64,000 nucleotides of DNA from Podocnemis expansa (lineage: Eukaryota; Chordata; Testudines; Podocnemididae). The notes beneath the pieces are model-generated. The model searched no databases and had not been told where the DNA came from. It was given only the letters and a program-made list of their open reading frames with translations. The stretch spans positions 32,709,354 through 32,773,353 of the forward strand of contig ML682005.1 of NCBI GenBank assembly GCA_007922195.1, in the 5' to 3' direction. Shown piece by piece: positions 33,471-44,836 of the stretch. The translations under genes were made by a program, and so were the position numbers. Position 1 is the first letter of the stretch, and each line of letters starts with the position of its first letter.

Positions 33471-35649
33471 TATTAATGTTCTGTGAACTTTCTAGTGAGT
33501 AATTTAGTGGTAGAAATATTTGTGGAAGCCAAATTAAAGTATTTGTGGAAACAGAATTAAATAAACAATTTACTTAGAAGGGAATGTTGAATTCTCACTT
33601 ACAATGTTGAGTATTTGCATTGGAAGCCTAATTCTGAGAGTTACCTATCCAGTTAAGGAGCAGAAACCATGCCATGTGACATATATCCAACAAAACTAAA
33701 TAACACTTAAGGTTTGCATTTCAAATACAGAATATTAGAACAAATTAATTCTGAATGATCTGGAGAAAACTTGTTGCATTATTCTGTGAATAATATAGAG
33801 TTATGAATACATTCCAGAAAATTGTACAATTTTATTAAGAGAGTTAGGAAATCTAAACAGAAAAGAGATCGAATGTATTAAAAGTTAAAAAAATTGAGTT
33901 TCTTCCCTCTTAATCAAAAACAAACTAAAAACATGGTAATTTTAAAAAGTAATTTGAGTGAAGTGAGAAATAACAGCTTGATCTTAAGATATTACCTTTT
34001 TTTAATGAATTAAGGGATCCCAATGTATGGCCCCTGAAAACATTTCTTAATGAATTTGAGCATTTCTGTGGAATGGCACTGAGAACTCATTTTAATGAAT
34101 CAGGAGATCTCAGCATGCTGACATTAAAAAAAAAATCTAGAGCTATCCATATGTTTGCTGTGAACAGACAATACAAATATCTTCTTGTCTTAGCATAGTA
34201 GTCTCTATTAAACTATTTAGATTTTGTTTCATGTGGAAATGTCAAGAAAAGACAATTCTTATTAATGTAAGGTACTAGATCTTTTAAATTAGTTAGATTA
34301 TATAGATCAATTCATCTGTAAATCCCTTTCTTCTCTTTTTTTTTTTTTTTTTTTTTGAAAACTGTCACAATGGAATGTATCTGAGTGCAAAGGAACTAAT
34401 TTTAATGAGTTTGTATTTGTAACAATCAGTACAAAAAAGTCTCCAACTGTCTCAGGGACTGGTAATTGACGGAGGGATGTTCTGTGTTCCGTTTAAAAAA
34501 AAAAAAATCCCTGCTGGTTCAAGAGAAAGTGTATGAAAAGGGAAAAGATCCATATCTTAGCACCTAACTGAAAGTGAGCTCTTTATTTAGAGTCCTTTAT
34601 GCCTTCTTCGTCCATCTCCTCCTACCCCTCTTTTCCCTGAAGCACTGAAACTTGTAGCTAAGTTTTAATGAAGGTGTCTTGTTCAGTGTCTGGCTTTTTA
34701 AAGCTGCTTTGCTTGACTGACACTTAAAACTGAATCTCATGCTGAGCAAAAACGAAAACCCAATCTGGCAGTTGAACAGATTTTAAATTAGAAAACCTGA
34801 ATTAGCCACTGCTTGAGATTGAGTATGCACTGTCTCAGATTCCCTTTATTTGGCCCTCTGTGTGGGCTTCCATTCTGCAAAGGGCTGAAGGTGGTACTGG
34901 GGCTTCTTAGGGCTGAACTTCCTAGAAAGTCTTCTTGTAAAGCACTGCCAGTTGAAACCAGATGCTAAATAAAGGTGAGCCATAGCAAGAACTTTTAGCA
35001 GTGAGTGATTGCTGACCACCATGCTGACCATCCTTATCTCCCACTGGATTTGCCAGTCAAAATTACCACTGAGCATTTCTATATGTTAAGGTGTGCATGA
35101 ATCTCATTATGAACATGCACTTGCAAACATGGCCTAGGAAAGTACAGTAGAAAATTAAGTTGATTTTACTTTAAAACTGACCAGGCAAGTGAAACATCCA
35201 CACAGCTGAGCTGTGTAGGTAAGCCTTTCAGACCCCACAGTGTGGACAGCACAAGGCTGGTGGAAGAATTCTGCTCTTGACATAGCTACTGCATCTTGGG
35301 AAGGTGACCAATGAGAGAATCTGCCCATATGCACTGGCAGTTTCTGCAGTGGTATAGTAGTACCTGTGTAATATTTTAAGTGGTGCCATACCTTAAGAGA
35401 ATTTTCTGCTGTATGCAGTCCCAGTGACATGTTTAAAGAGTCATAAACTATTAACTCAAATCCAAAATCTAGCAACTATGGTGTACCTCAACAATCATTG
35501 ATTTAAGGTCAAGACTATTCTTCTAGTGCAACTTTTTCTTTCTGTGTTTTTAAGGATAATGGTCAGCAGGACATTATGGGTGTGTTTGGGGAGTTAATCT
35601 TAAAAATGACAATGCTGCTGGCCCACTGTGAAGTACTTGCACTCACTGC
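33471..35649. other. Unassigned AT-rich DNA
   Basis: Contains a T-run at 34338-34356 and an A-run at 34495-34507. Two minus-strand frames (34846-35076, 35155-35475) have no motif I know. No element or gene is supported. Confidence 0.45.
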
Positions 35650-36334
35650 AGGACTACCTCCTTGTGGCTGGATCCAGAAATTAGCTTTCACCTCCTCTCG
35701 TTGCCCATTCCCCCCTGCCCCTCTTTGACTCAGGTTGCTCCCTCTTCAGAACTTAGCCCTGTGGCCAGGTCACTATGTAATCTCCTCTTACAAAGGGACA
35801 AAGCCCCATGGGACAAGCTATCCATATGCAATCCTAGGCAGTTTTCTGTTCCATTTAGCCAGTGGCTGAAGGAGAACCCAGGCCATCTGCTCTTGTGGCT
35901 TTTAGTCCCGGAACGCTATGAGGAACAACCTAAGTGTGCTCAGTCTCAGTTGCTGGTCCCACAGGCTCCCTCCTTCCATCTTTGTATCTACATGCCTATC
36001 TCTGGGTTTACCACCAGAGCATCCTTTATAGCTAGTTCACCCCCTGATCCCCTTATAACATTCCCCAGGGCTTACATTTCCCCTAGCTCTCCTTAACTGT
36101 GGACAAATCCCTTTCTCTCTAAGGAGCGACTGCAGGCTCTTCTTGCTTTCATTTCCTGGCTTTATACTCTTATATCAGCTTCCCTCCCAGCTGTATTTAA
36201 TCTGTAATTTGTGTTTATCAATCCCTGAGTTCCCTCTAGGCGTAGCATATAAGGTTAATTGGACCCTTCTGGCCCATGGTAACCCTCTCAGGGTCTGAGT
36301 AATGTGGTAACCCCATCCCACACTTTTTTTGTGT
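35650..36334. repeat. Pyrimidine-rich block, probable degraded retroelement
   Basis: From 35650 to about 36330 the plus strand is rich in C and T, with a 144-codon frame at 35662-36096 that has no recognisable domain. The abrupt composition change and the closing phrase GGTAACCCCATCCCACAC suggest an inserted repeat, but I cannot name the family. Confidence 0.3.
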
Positions 36335-36540
36335 TCATGATCTTCTGGTTAAAGCTCTGGACTGGGAGTCTAACAATGCGGGTTCCTGGCTTTGCCACAG
36401 ATTTCCTGTGTGATCTTGGGCAAGGTTCCATGCCTCTATTCCCCATCTGTAAAATGGGTGCATTGAATTGTTTCTCACCTCAGGAACTATGCAGGTGCTG
36501 TATCTGTGACAACTGCAATCTTGCCTGACACAAGCATGCA
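36335..36540 (+). repeat. MIR-like tRNA-derived SINE
   Basis: GTTAAAGCTCTGGACTGGGAGTC, GGTTCCTGGCTTTGCCACAG, CCTGTGTGATCTTGGGCAAG and CCCCATCTGTAAAATGGG appear in the canonical order of a tRNA-head/CORE SINE, with GGTTCCTGG near the B-box position. It is well preserved compared with other ancient SINEs in the window. The tail after 36480 is unclear. Confidence 0.82.
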
Positions 36541-37392
36541 TGAATCTCTTATGCTTGATGTGAAGAGCCAGGCATTTTAACTGAGAGATGTAAAAGATCC
36601 ATATACCCTGTGGATAAGGACACTGGGGGAAATAATACTCAATAGGCAATGGTCCATTAGAATAGTGGGGCATTGAACTAGGATGGGGCCCCTAGGCCCT
36701 CGTAATGCAAATATATAGTAGCCACCACTATTGGGGAAGAAAAATAGGTATGGAAAGTTTCCATTAGAAATTATAATTTTATAAAAAATGTGATGTGGAA
36801 GTGAAAACAGGTGGTTAATACATGAAGTTATTATGCAACATAACCAAGAATAAAAAAGAGCAAAAAATCTGTTAGGAATCTTTCTGATGGGACTTATTCT
36901 TTTTCTACTTCTTAAGGTAAGTTCCCAATATATATGATTAAAGAAGGATATGTTAGAGACTAGCAGGACAATTTTGAATGGCAATCTCAGCTTTCAAGGA
37001 GAGTAAAATAGATGGGTGAGTGTAAAATCAGACTCACAATTTCTATTCCCAGAAAAGATATTGCTGTGGAGCAACATGCTGCTCTTTTCCCTAAGCACTG
37101 CCTTACTGAAGTTCCACACTGCTAAGTCTACATTACTCTTGCATCTCTGTGTTAGTCTCACCTATGGCAAAGCCCGAACATTTATGTATAAGGACTTAAG
37201 AAATTACCTTTTTCTTTTCTGATGTCAGGGCTATATTTTGATCTTGGATACACTGGTGTAAGTCTGGAGTAAATCCTGTGAAATCAATGGAGTTAGCCCA
37301 GATTTATACCCGTATATCCGAAGTCAGACTCTGTCCCTGAAAGTTCGTTGTCTGGATGTTAAATACTTGATTCCCAGCTGTGTTTACAAGTT
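36541..37392. other. Unassigned DNA, AT-rich
   Basis: At 37245-37335 the phrase GTAAGTCTGGAGTAAATCC / CAATGGAGTTAGCCCAGATTTATACC resembles a short self-complementary amniote repeat. The 135-codon minus frame at 36577-36984 has no known domain. Confidence 0.4.
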
Positions 37393-37620
37393 CCAGAACA
37401 GATAGCCTTGTTCATCTAGTTCAGCAAAACAAGCAGAGTCCTGTGGCACTTCTAAAGACTAAAAAAATTATTTATCACATGAGCTTTCGGGGGAGAAAAT
37501 CTCACTTTGTCAGATGTTTTGAAGCTCCAAAGTGTCTGACAAAGTTGGATTTTTCTCATAAAAGCTCATGTGATAAATAAATTTGTTAGTCTTTAAAAGT
37601 GCCATAGGAATCCTTGTTTG
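37393..37620 (+). repeat. Snapback palindromic repeat (copy A3)
   Basis: The head CCAGAACAGATAGCCTTGTTCATCTAG is followed by the arm CAGAGTCCTGTGGCAC...GAGCTTTCGGGGGAGAAAATCTCACTTTGTCAGA, a short loop (37518-37534), and the inverted arm ending AAAGTGCCATAGGAATCCTTG. The arms have diverged from each other, so this is an older copy. No clear target duplication. Confidence 0.8.
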
Positions 37621-38125
37621 TTCAACTGTTTGTTCTTTATAAACAGTGCTCACAGGTTATTAAACATAAAATAATAAAATGCACTTATAAATATATTTTG
37701 TTTCTTTATTTAAAAAAACCCAATTCTCTCTTTTTGATTATGTAGAGGGTTTTGTATTTCATAGTTCTCCCTGATGTGTGAAACTCTGTAGGAAATCAAA
37801 GGAATCAGCAATATGACTCATGACTTGTGTCATATTTGGGCCTAGGGAACCTGCATCCAACTTCAGTTTGCAAAAGCCGCAGGTGGGAGGCTGAACTCAG
37901 TAGAATTGCTAAGCGTTCTCCACCTTGGAAAATTATACCATGTATTCTGGTGCCTGAATATGAATTTTAGAGCTTATTTTTGTAAATCTCTGTTTCAGGT
38001 TCAATTTATAAGGGTATCCCCATCCAGTGGATATGCACCTTTTTAGCCCACAATTTTCTGCACTTGCATACTGGCACATTTCAGTACCCATGTCAGATAA
38101 CTGTATGAAGGGTTGGATCATCAAA
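37621..38125. other. Unassigned AT-rich DNA
   Basis: No recognisable feature in about 500 bp between two repeats. Confidence 0.5.
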
Positions 38126-38561
38126 GGGTATGTCTGCGCTTACAAATTAATTCGAATTGATGAGGATCACTTAATAAGTGCATGGCCACACTGGCTTTCA
38201 TGAATTTGAACTAAGGAACTACTTAGTTCAAATTGATGAAAGCTGACTTCGAAGTGATAAAACCTCATTGACCTTCAAGGTGACCATCGATTCAAACTTG
38301 GAAGTTTGAATTAACCCAAGGTAGCTGTGTTAATTCGAACTGTTAGTTCGAATTAGCCACAGCTTGGTTTTCCCTATGCAGTAGCACCCCCTACCAAATT
38401 CAAACTAGCAAGTCCTGTGCATGGACATACTAGTTTGAATTAGGGTTTCTAGTGTGGCCATGTTAATTCAAATTAGCTGAATTTGACCTAATCATTATTA
38501 GTTCAAATTGATTAGTTTGAATTCAGTTAATTTGAACTAATGTTCTAAATGTAGATGTACC
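38126..38561. mobile_element. AT-rich MITE (copy 6), AATTCGAATTAA / TTCGAACTAA type
   Basis: It starts GGGTATGTCTGCGCTTAC and ends TAAATGTAGATGTACC. The interior repeats AATTCGAATT, TTAGTTCAAATTGAT and GTTCGAATTAG words on both strands. Flanks AAA and TGA do not form a clean duplication. Non-coding. Confidence 0.75.
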
Positions 38562-39140
38562 TGAAGGGATTTTAGGGCTTAATCCCTAGGTACCAGCCAA
38601 AAAGGGGATCCAGGCTCCAGCCGCCTAAAACCCCAATAATCTGGCACCCTCCTGGCTCAGCGCCAGCAGGGCAGGAGCCATGAGAGTGCTCCGACCCTCT
38701 TGGTGTTGGGGGGTGGGGTTAGGGCTCTGGAGTCAGAGGCCATGGGCTGGCTGGTCCGTCCCTGGGGGCAGGGAGGGGTAGGCCAACCCCTGTTCAATCT
38801 GCCCAGGGGGTGGGGCCAGCTGGCTCTTGGCGAAGCCATTGCCACAGCACCGCCGTAGCGTGTCTTTCCAGGGTCCGTGGCCAGTGGAGTTGCATCAGAG
38901 GCCCCCGTGCCATGGGCCAGGTGGATCCTCCACTCTCCCGGGCAGACTGGCCAGAGTGGGGCTGGGGCAGGATCACCCTCTGGCCCCAGGGCCCCACCCC
39001 AAGTGATTGGGGGGAAAGGCTTGGCCCATGCAGTGGTTGGGGCCCAGGTAAGGCAGCGGTCATGGTCGGGGGCCATGCAGCAGGGGGCCCTGCAGTGGGG
39101 GACAGCCTGAGGTCCCTGGGCCAGTTAATCCGGCCTTGAC
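38562..39140. repeat. GC-rich inserted block of unknown family
   Basis: The sequence jumps from AT-rich to clearly GC-rich at about 38590 and back at about 39135. The edges contain related phrases, CCCCAATAATCTGGCACCC at 38630 and GTTAATCCGGCC at 39124, which resemble terminal phrases of a non-autonomous DNA transposon, but I could not define ends or a target duplication. Open frames on both strands (for example minus 38657-39076) are explained by composition. Confidence 0.4.
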
Positions 39141-40049
39141 TGTAAGAGTAAAATAGTTTACTCAGTTACCCATCCGGAGTGCTCATTTGTCCTGTTTGCT
39201 TATTTTTGCAAGTGGACACATATTCATGAGAACAAATGTGAAAGATTTTTTTAAAAATAAGAATCAGTGTGAATACTATTTTGCGTTGCTAATAATTATT
39301 TTTAATTTTTCCCTCCACTATATGTCTAATAGAAGTGCAGCACATTTCTCTGTTAGGTAGAGAGGAATCAGGTTATTGAAAAATAAACAAATTGGAGGCA
39401 TTTGCTGAGACTATAGCTGTGTCACTAGGTAAAATGTCTATATTTTGCAGCACAGGCTGCACTAGAATATAATTGCTGGTTTCGTTTGGATCCTCGAGTG
39501 CAAGAAAAGGGCTTACTGCTCTCATTTCTGATGTTATAAGGTTACAGTCTACAACCTTGGGAGAATTTATACTAGATTTGAGTTTTATTGTTTCTCAAAA
39601 TGGGAATTGTTTTCTGACACTCAATAAAACTGCAGGTGATACCCCTTTTATAACAGATGTGAGCAGACTTACTGTTTGTTATGTAGTTTAAATGCAGGGC
39701 AAGCTTATAAGGGATGTCGTTGGAACAACACATAATTTTTGCCAGCCCGAGGACAAGTTTTTATTTATTTATTTACCAGGTTCAGTGCTAATATTGTTAA
39801 ATGCAGCAGGTCTCCTTCGCTGTAGAATGAACCAAAAGTTTTCTGTTGCTGATGTTTAAAATTTAAAATTGAAAAATCATTGTTGGCACGATTAGAATGT
39901 GAGTGATCACGTAACCAGTACCAATGGCTAATATGAATATCACAAATGCTACTGCTATTAGGATAGTTTTATTACAGAAGTTCTGTCTACTCCATCTATT
40001 CATCACAGTCAGGTTAAGATTTTAGTGGTGACAAACACTTGGTCCATAT
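39141..40049. other. Unassigned AT-rich DNA
   Basis: No recognisable element. The LINE to the right may begin to lose similarity in this direction, so its 3' limit is uncertain. Confidence 0.4.
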
Positions 40050-41965
40050 GGGACCCTAATATCGCTATGAGAGCTCCATGCTAGGTCTGCAGAAGTGGTC
40101 TTTGCCGACACCACAACAGGAAAGAAGTCCTGTTCATCACGAGCATGTCATTTTACCCAAGGGAGGGTTAATAAGATGATTTTTCAGCATATGTGCCAAA
40201 CAAATAGGCTTTCTGAAAACTGTCCTAGGCCCCTTTGCATGTCTCCAGTGTTGTTAAGTTCAATAAGTTTTTACCTGTCTGATTGGTGTTCAGCTGAAAA
40301 ATTCTTTTGGTTGGCCTTTTGATATGTGTTCCCTAACTACCCAGTAATTTGTCAGCCATGGCAGATGCTCTGGCTTCATTCTTAACATATGTCCCAAATA
40401 TTTCCATCTGCTTTTCCGTATATCTTTTGAGATAATTACTGAATTCTGACAAATCTCAGCATTATAAATTCATTCAATTTAATACCTAGTATTTTCCCCA
40501 GGCATTTGCTTTTGAAGGCACTTAGAGATCTGTCTGTTCCCTTGATGGATTTGCAGCTTTCATAACCTTATGTTAAAGTAGAAATATGATTTTACTTGAA
40601 TATTTATTGTTCTGGTTTTTAAATTGTAAATTTTTGATGACTAAAGCTTTTTAAAGCTTGTGTTGCAGTTACTGCTTTGCCAGTTTGTGATATTATCTCC
40701 TTCTGGGTATTTCTTTTGGCTTGCACATTAGTGCAAAGGTAAATAAATTGACCCACTTGTTGTTTTCTTTTGCCTTCTAACATAATGACTGAGTTGGGAT
40801 TTGCTGGGGTTTTCATTAGATTTGTTTGTTCATGATTAATTAACCTAGCCTTTTTGTGATGCTTAACAGTCAGTCTTCTCTTGAATGTTGGCTTAGCAGT
40901 CACTTAGAGCTTTGTTGTCAGGCAAATCTAGATATTTTAGTACACTGCTGATGAGCCATGTGACTTTTTTTTTCTATCTATTTTTTCTCATTATCAAGTA
41001 AATGGCAATGCCAAATAGGAGTGATAAGAAAACATATCCTTGTTTGACGCCCATGTCTATCTATTAAAGCAGTGGTTCCCAACCTCTTCCAGGCTGAGGA
41101 CCCCCTTGTCACAAAGAAAAAGTCTGCAACCCGCCGGCTGCATTTTTATTTTAGTGGCTCGGCCGCTGCAGGGCACAATGTGGCCCCCGCCAGCAGGATG
41201 CGGCCCCCACTTCTCCGGGGGAGCCTCCGCCGGGGGAATCCAGCCCCCACTGGCAGGATGAGGATGCAGCCTCCACTGGGGGGAATCTAGGCACTGCTAG
41301 TAGGATGCAGACCCCGCCGCTCCGGGGGAGCCTCCCTGTCACTCTCCTTCCCCTGAATATCCCCTCGCCCACCTTTCTCTGATCCCCTCCCTGGTTCCCC
41401 CCTACCCCACCCCAGGGCCTCTTCCTGCACTCCCCTTACCTGGACAGGGCTGCACCTGGCCTACCCCCCAGGCTACTCTCCTGAGCATGGTCTAAGTATG
41501 CTCAGGAGACAGTAGTTTTAAAAACTTCTCACCTGGGAGAAGCTTACTGCTGTCCAAAAGCTGGGGTCTTCATTGACCCCAGTGGCATCTGGCCCCAGCT
41601 CCCTGCCTGTCCATGGACCCCCTGGAGCCACACTGCGGCCCCCCACGGGTCCGTGGCTAACAGGTTGGGAACCACTGTATTGAATCATTCCCTCAAGTCT
41701 GAACGTACTTTAACTGAATGAACTGTTGGTATAAAGCTTTGATTTTTGTTGGCATGCCATAACTTTTCAAGATGTTCCAGAGTGAATTGTGTCAAAAGCT
41801 GTCAAATGCTTTCTTAAAATCTATTAAGTTTATAAGGCGTGGCTTTTGCTTTATGTTGCTTCCTTTGATTATTTGCCACCATCAGTGAAGACTAGCCCTC
41901 TCTCTTCTCAAATCTGACCTTTTTTTTTTATCCAGTACAACTTTCTCTTTTTTTTCTCTGTTGAA
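40050..41965 (-). pseudogene. RTE-like LINE reverse transcriptase fossil, antisense, split by a hAT
   Basis: Read on the minus strand from right to left, 41850-41690 gives LIDFKKAFDSF, a stop, then LWNILKSYGMPTKIKALYQQF, the palm motif and following helix of a LINE reverse transcriptase. After the inserted hAT, the frame left of 41069 gives MGVKQGYVFLSLLFGIAIY, the G-RQG-LSP-LF block. Then 40850-40630 gives TNLMKTPANPNSVIMLEGK and QVGQFIYLCTNV, the thumb-side K-M and F-YLG region, and about 40440-40370 gives RKSRWKYLGHMLRMKPEHL, a C-terminal RRR-W-GH-LR block. This organisation differs from CR1 and fits RTE-like or related LINEs. It is very old, with many stops and frameshifts. The 3' end is not identified. 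Confidence 0.75.
41070..41677. mobile_element. hAT-type non-autonomous element inserted in the LINE fossil
   Basis: The ends CAGTGGTTCCCAACCTCTTCC and AACAGGTTGGGAACCACTG are a near-perfect inverted repeat of about 16 bp. The flanks TATTAAAG (41062-41069) and TATTGAAT (41678-41685) match at 6 of 8 positions. The interior is GC-rich with repeated CGGGGGAGCCTCC-like phrases and no transposase. The ends are the same type as the outer hAT at 20129-21224, but the interior differs. Confidence 0.88.
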
Positions 41966-42042
41966 AGCCTTAGGTTTAAATGTTTAATGGTAAACTACAT
42001 CACTGTTTCCTGAATTCACACTACAAAACTGTTTGTTATTAT

Positions 42043-43026
42043 CAGGGGTTAAAGTAAGAGGGCACATCCCAGAAAAGCATTCCAGGGTCCCCTATTTTTA
42101 GGGAGCCAGAGTTCTGGGCCCCCTAAAACTAGGCGAATGCCCAGGAATGCTGTGTTCTCCAGCCCCCAAACAGAGGGATGCACCAGAACGTTGCGTTCCA
42201 TGGCCCCCTAAAAACAGAAGGATGTGGCAGAAACCAGCATTCCAGCATATCCGCCCTAGGCCGGTTAAAGGGAGGGGCTGTGGTCTGGGGTGAGCCAAGA
42301 CACCCGTCCCTCCCTTACCTGGAGCGTGTGGCAGCTCTGCCCCTTCTGGCTGGGGTTGGACAGTGCATGCAGCCAGGGCCCAGCCTTGGGCCCAGGATCC
42401 TCTTTGCTGGTCCTCTGGTCAGCCAGCTCTACAGCCTCTTGCTCCCCCGCGCCCAGCTCTTTGGCCAGGTAAGAGGGCTGGGGGGTTGGGGTGGTTGGGC
42501 AGCTAGTGGGGGAAGCATCGGGAGGAGAGAGGGGTCATGGGGATGGGGGAGAAGGGGTCGGGATGGGGGGCTGGGGAGGGCTTGGGAGGCTGAAAAGGGT
42601 GAGGGCAGGAGGGCTGGAATGGGGCAGGGAGCTTAGGGAGTGGGGATTGGGGCTAAGAAGATCATGGGGAAAGGGTCTGATGGCGGTAGGTGTTTTGGGG
42701 CAGTAGCTGAGGTTGGGGGTAGGTGTTGGGGGCAGTATCTGGGTTGGGGGCAGGCATTTGGGAGGGCAGTAGCTGGGGTGCGTGTGGGTGTCCCACACTG
42801 GCATGATGGGTATCTGGCATCAGTGCAAGGGGGGCCTGCACTGGCATGCGGGGGGCCTGCCTATTTAGGAGGGTTCCAGGGCCCCCAAAATTATACTTTA
42901 ACCCCTGGGGGGCAGGAGCTGGGGTATAGGAGAGGGGCCCAGACATGGGGGGGGTTCAACCATGCAGGATGTGTCCCACCCAAGTAGGAGAGTTCCAGGC
43001 CCTGCCAAATTATACTTTAACCCCTT
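42043..43026. mobile_element. hAT-like element with perfect 8-bp duplication and doubled right end
   Basis: It starts CAGGGGTTAAAGTAAG and ends ATTATACTTTAACCCCTT, an inverted repeat of about 13 bp. The flanking 8-mer GTTATTAT is identical on both sides (42035-42042 and 43027-43034). About 120 bp inside the right end, the final roughly 40 bp occur a second time (42864-42906, TTCCAGGGCCCCCAAAATTATACTTTAACCCC). The left part has degenerate tandem copies of a block around GAATGCTG/GCATTCCAG. The interior 42440-42830 is a G-rich low-complexity tract, so the long frames there are not genes. Confidence 0.88.
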
Positions 43027-43501
43027 GTTATTATGTATTAGTTAATTCAAATATTTATATATGAATTAATGGTATTATTCATCATCTTGTTGTCAGTATT
43101 TTCCTGCTTTTCAATTTTTTTCATTGAAGTCCACAAAAAATCCATTCAAATACCAATTTTATAAATTCTTTTTAAAAATAGAATCAGATCTTACATTAAT
43201 CAGACCCTAAATTATAAAATACTTTTAAAAATGTTCAGCATAAAGAAGATTTGTTGCACAATCAAACTTTTTAGAGGCCATTATTTGCTATTAAATCAAG
43301 ATTTAAAAATGTCAAGAATTGACCAATAACCCTTTAATCCTTAAATGCTTGTATTTGACCAATGGTACATTTATGAGCCCAAGTACCAATGAACAGTGAA
43401 TCCAAGTTATAAAAGAGATTCAGCACTGAGTGGGACAGTATGTATTTTTGAGGACTCAGTGTAAACACCTCTAACCCAGTTAAGTAGCAAAAGTCAAGAG
43501 A
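43027..43501. other. Unassigned AT-rich spacer
   Basis: Contains the right hAT duplication at its start and the left snapback duplication (AAAAGTCAAGAGA, 43489-43501) at its end. Nothing else is recognisable. Confidence 0.5.
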
Positions 43502-44121
43502 AAAAAACAAGGATTTGTGTGGCACTTTAAGACTAACAGATTTATTTTTTGCATGAGCTTTCATGGGNNNNNNNNNNNNNNNNNNNNNNNNNNNNNNNNN
43601 NNNNNNNNNNNNNNNNNNNNNNNNNNNNNNNNNNNNNNNNNNNNNNNNNNNNNNNNNNNNNNNNNNNNNNNNNNNNNNNNNNNNNNNNNNNNNNNNNNNN
43701 NNNNNNNNNNNNNNNNNNNNNNNNNNNNNNNNNNNNNNNNNNNNNNNNNNNNNNNNNNNNNNNNNNNNNNNNNNNNNNNNNNNNNNNNNNNNNNNNNNNN
43801 NNNNNNNNNNNNNNNNNNNNNNNNNNNNNNNNNNNNNNNNNNNNNNNNNNNNNNNNNNNNNNNNNNNNNNNNNNNNNNNNNNNNNNNNNNNNNNNNNNNN
43901 NNNNNNNNNNNNNNNNNNNNNNNNNNNNNNNNNNNNNNNNNNNNNNNNNNNNNNNNNNNNNNNNNNNGATGCTTCGAAGATGGATGAACTTCTTCGAAGC
44001 ATCTGAGGAAGTGGATCTTCCCCCATGAAAGCTCATGCAAAAAATAAATCTGTTAGTCTTAAAGTGCCACACAAATCCTTGTTTTTTTACTGGACTAGAC
44101 TAACACGGCTATCCCTTTAGA
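43502..44121 (-). repeat. Snapback palindromic repeat (copy A4) with perfect 67-bp arms and an assembly gap in the loop
   Basis: It is flanked by a perfect 13-mer, AAAAGTCAAGAGA (43489-43501 and 44122-44134). The left arm 43501-43567 and right arm 44022-44088 are exact reverse complements over 67 bp by eye, including an A-run and T-run. The head CTGGACTAGACTAACACGGC...CCCTTTAG lies only on the right. Bases 43568-43967 are an exactly 400-base run of N. Just right of the gap GATGCTTCGAAG (43968-43979) and CTTCGAAGCATC (43992-44003) form a further small stem. The arms share many changes absent from other copies, for example GGATTTGTGTGGCACTTTAAG. Confidence 0.88.
43568..43967. other. Assembly gap, 400 N
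   Basis: The gap falls inside the loop side of a perfect palindrome, the kind of structure that stops short-read assembly and polymerase. The round size suggests an estimated or padded length. All conceptual reading frames across it are artefacts. Confidence 0.99.
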
Positions 44122-44836
44122 AAAAGTCAAGAGAGACATTCCTGTTATGTTTCTGGACTTAATGAAGAAATATTAGCTAATTTACATGGCAAAATAAATG
44201 TAGCAATTCAGTATCCATTGGAGTGACTTTTTAATTCTGAAACAGTAAACCTAACTAAGGGAAAATACCACTTAAAATCACATATAATCTCAAAGAAGAA
44301 AGATCTGAAAGAACAAATTTTTATCTCTAGTGACTAAAGCACAGTGCATCCCTGAAGTACAACAATGAAACAAGCCTTTCACTCAGCAGGCAGAAAAAAA
44401 ATTGTAAAGTCATAACCTGAATCCATTGTATGCCACGTTATGGAAAATGTACCCTGACTGGCATTCTTATACTTTTTAAAAAAAATAATTTTGAATAGTG
44501 CTGAAATATTTCTGATGCTCTGAAATAAAGGGATAGGAGCAGTTTTCCCAATTGGCTGTCTCTGAATGGAGACCCAGGAGCCATTGCTTCCTATTCGCCA
44601 CTGCTATGCCTGACATAGTAGCAAAGGACACCAGGCATCACTAGGAGCGATCAAAATGCCCTGCATGGTTTTCCCCTTCTTCCCTCCCCACGCCAGTAAC
44701 ACTAATAATAAGGGTTCACTGCAGGCTTCGCATTGCAGTTATTTCTGAGTGGTTTACCAGGTTAGGTTGGATAAGTTTATTTCTGGCTGTAACTTTATAA
44801 AGGATGGACTGTTTGGATGCATTATAAAGGTATAAT
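44122..44836. other. Unassigned AT-rich DNA
   Basis: No recognisable element between the snapback repeat and the antisense CR1. Confidence 0.5.

Noticed and set aside
36320..36673. Frames over the MIR-like SINE (plus 36304-36528, minus 36335-36673)
   Set aside because: The sequence is explained by a tRNA-derived SINE. The peptides have no domain.
38657..39139. Four overlapping frames of 77-139 codons in GC-rich DNA
   Set aside because: High GC lowers stop frequency. Peptides are low complexity, in competing frames on both strands, and the block looks like a repeat insertion.
42178..42987. Several G-rich frames (up to 152 codons) inside the 42.0-43.0 kb hAT
   Set aside because: They fall in a low-complexity G-rich tract inside a non-autonomous transposon and show no transposase motif.
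43334..44072. Open frames of 147-230 codons spanning the N run
   Set aside because: They are almost entirely unknown residues across the assembly gap, flanked by palindromic repeat arms.
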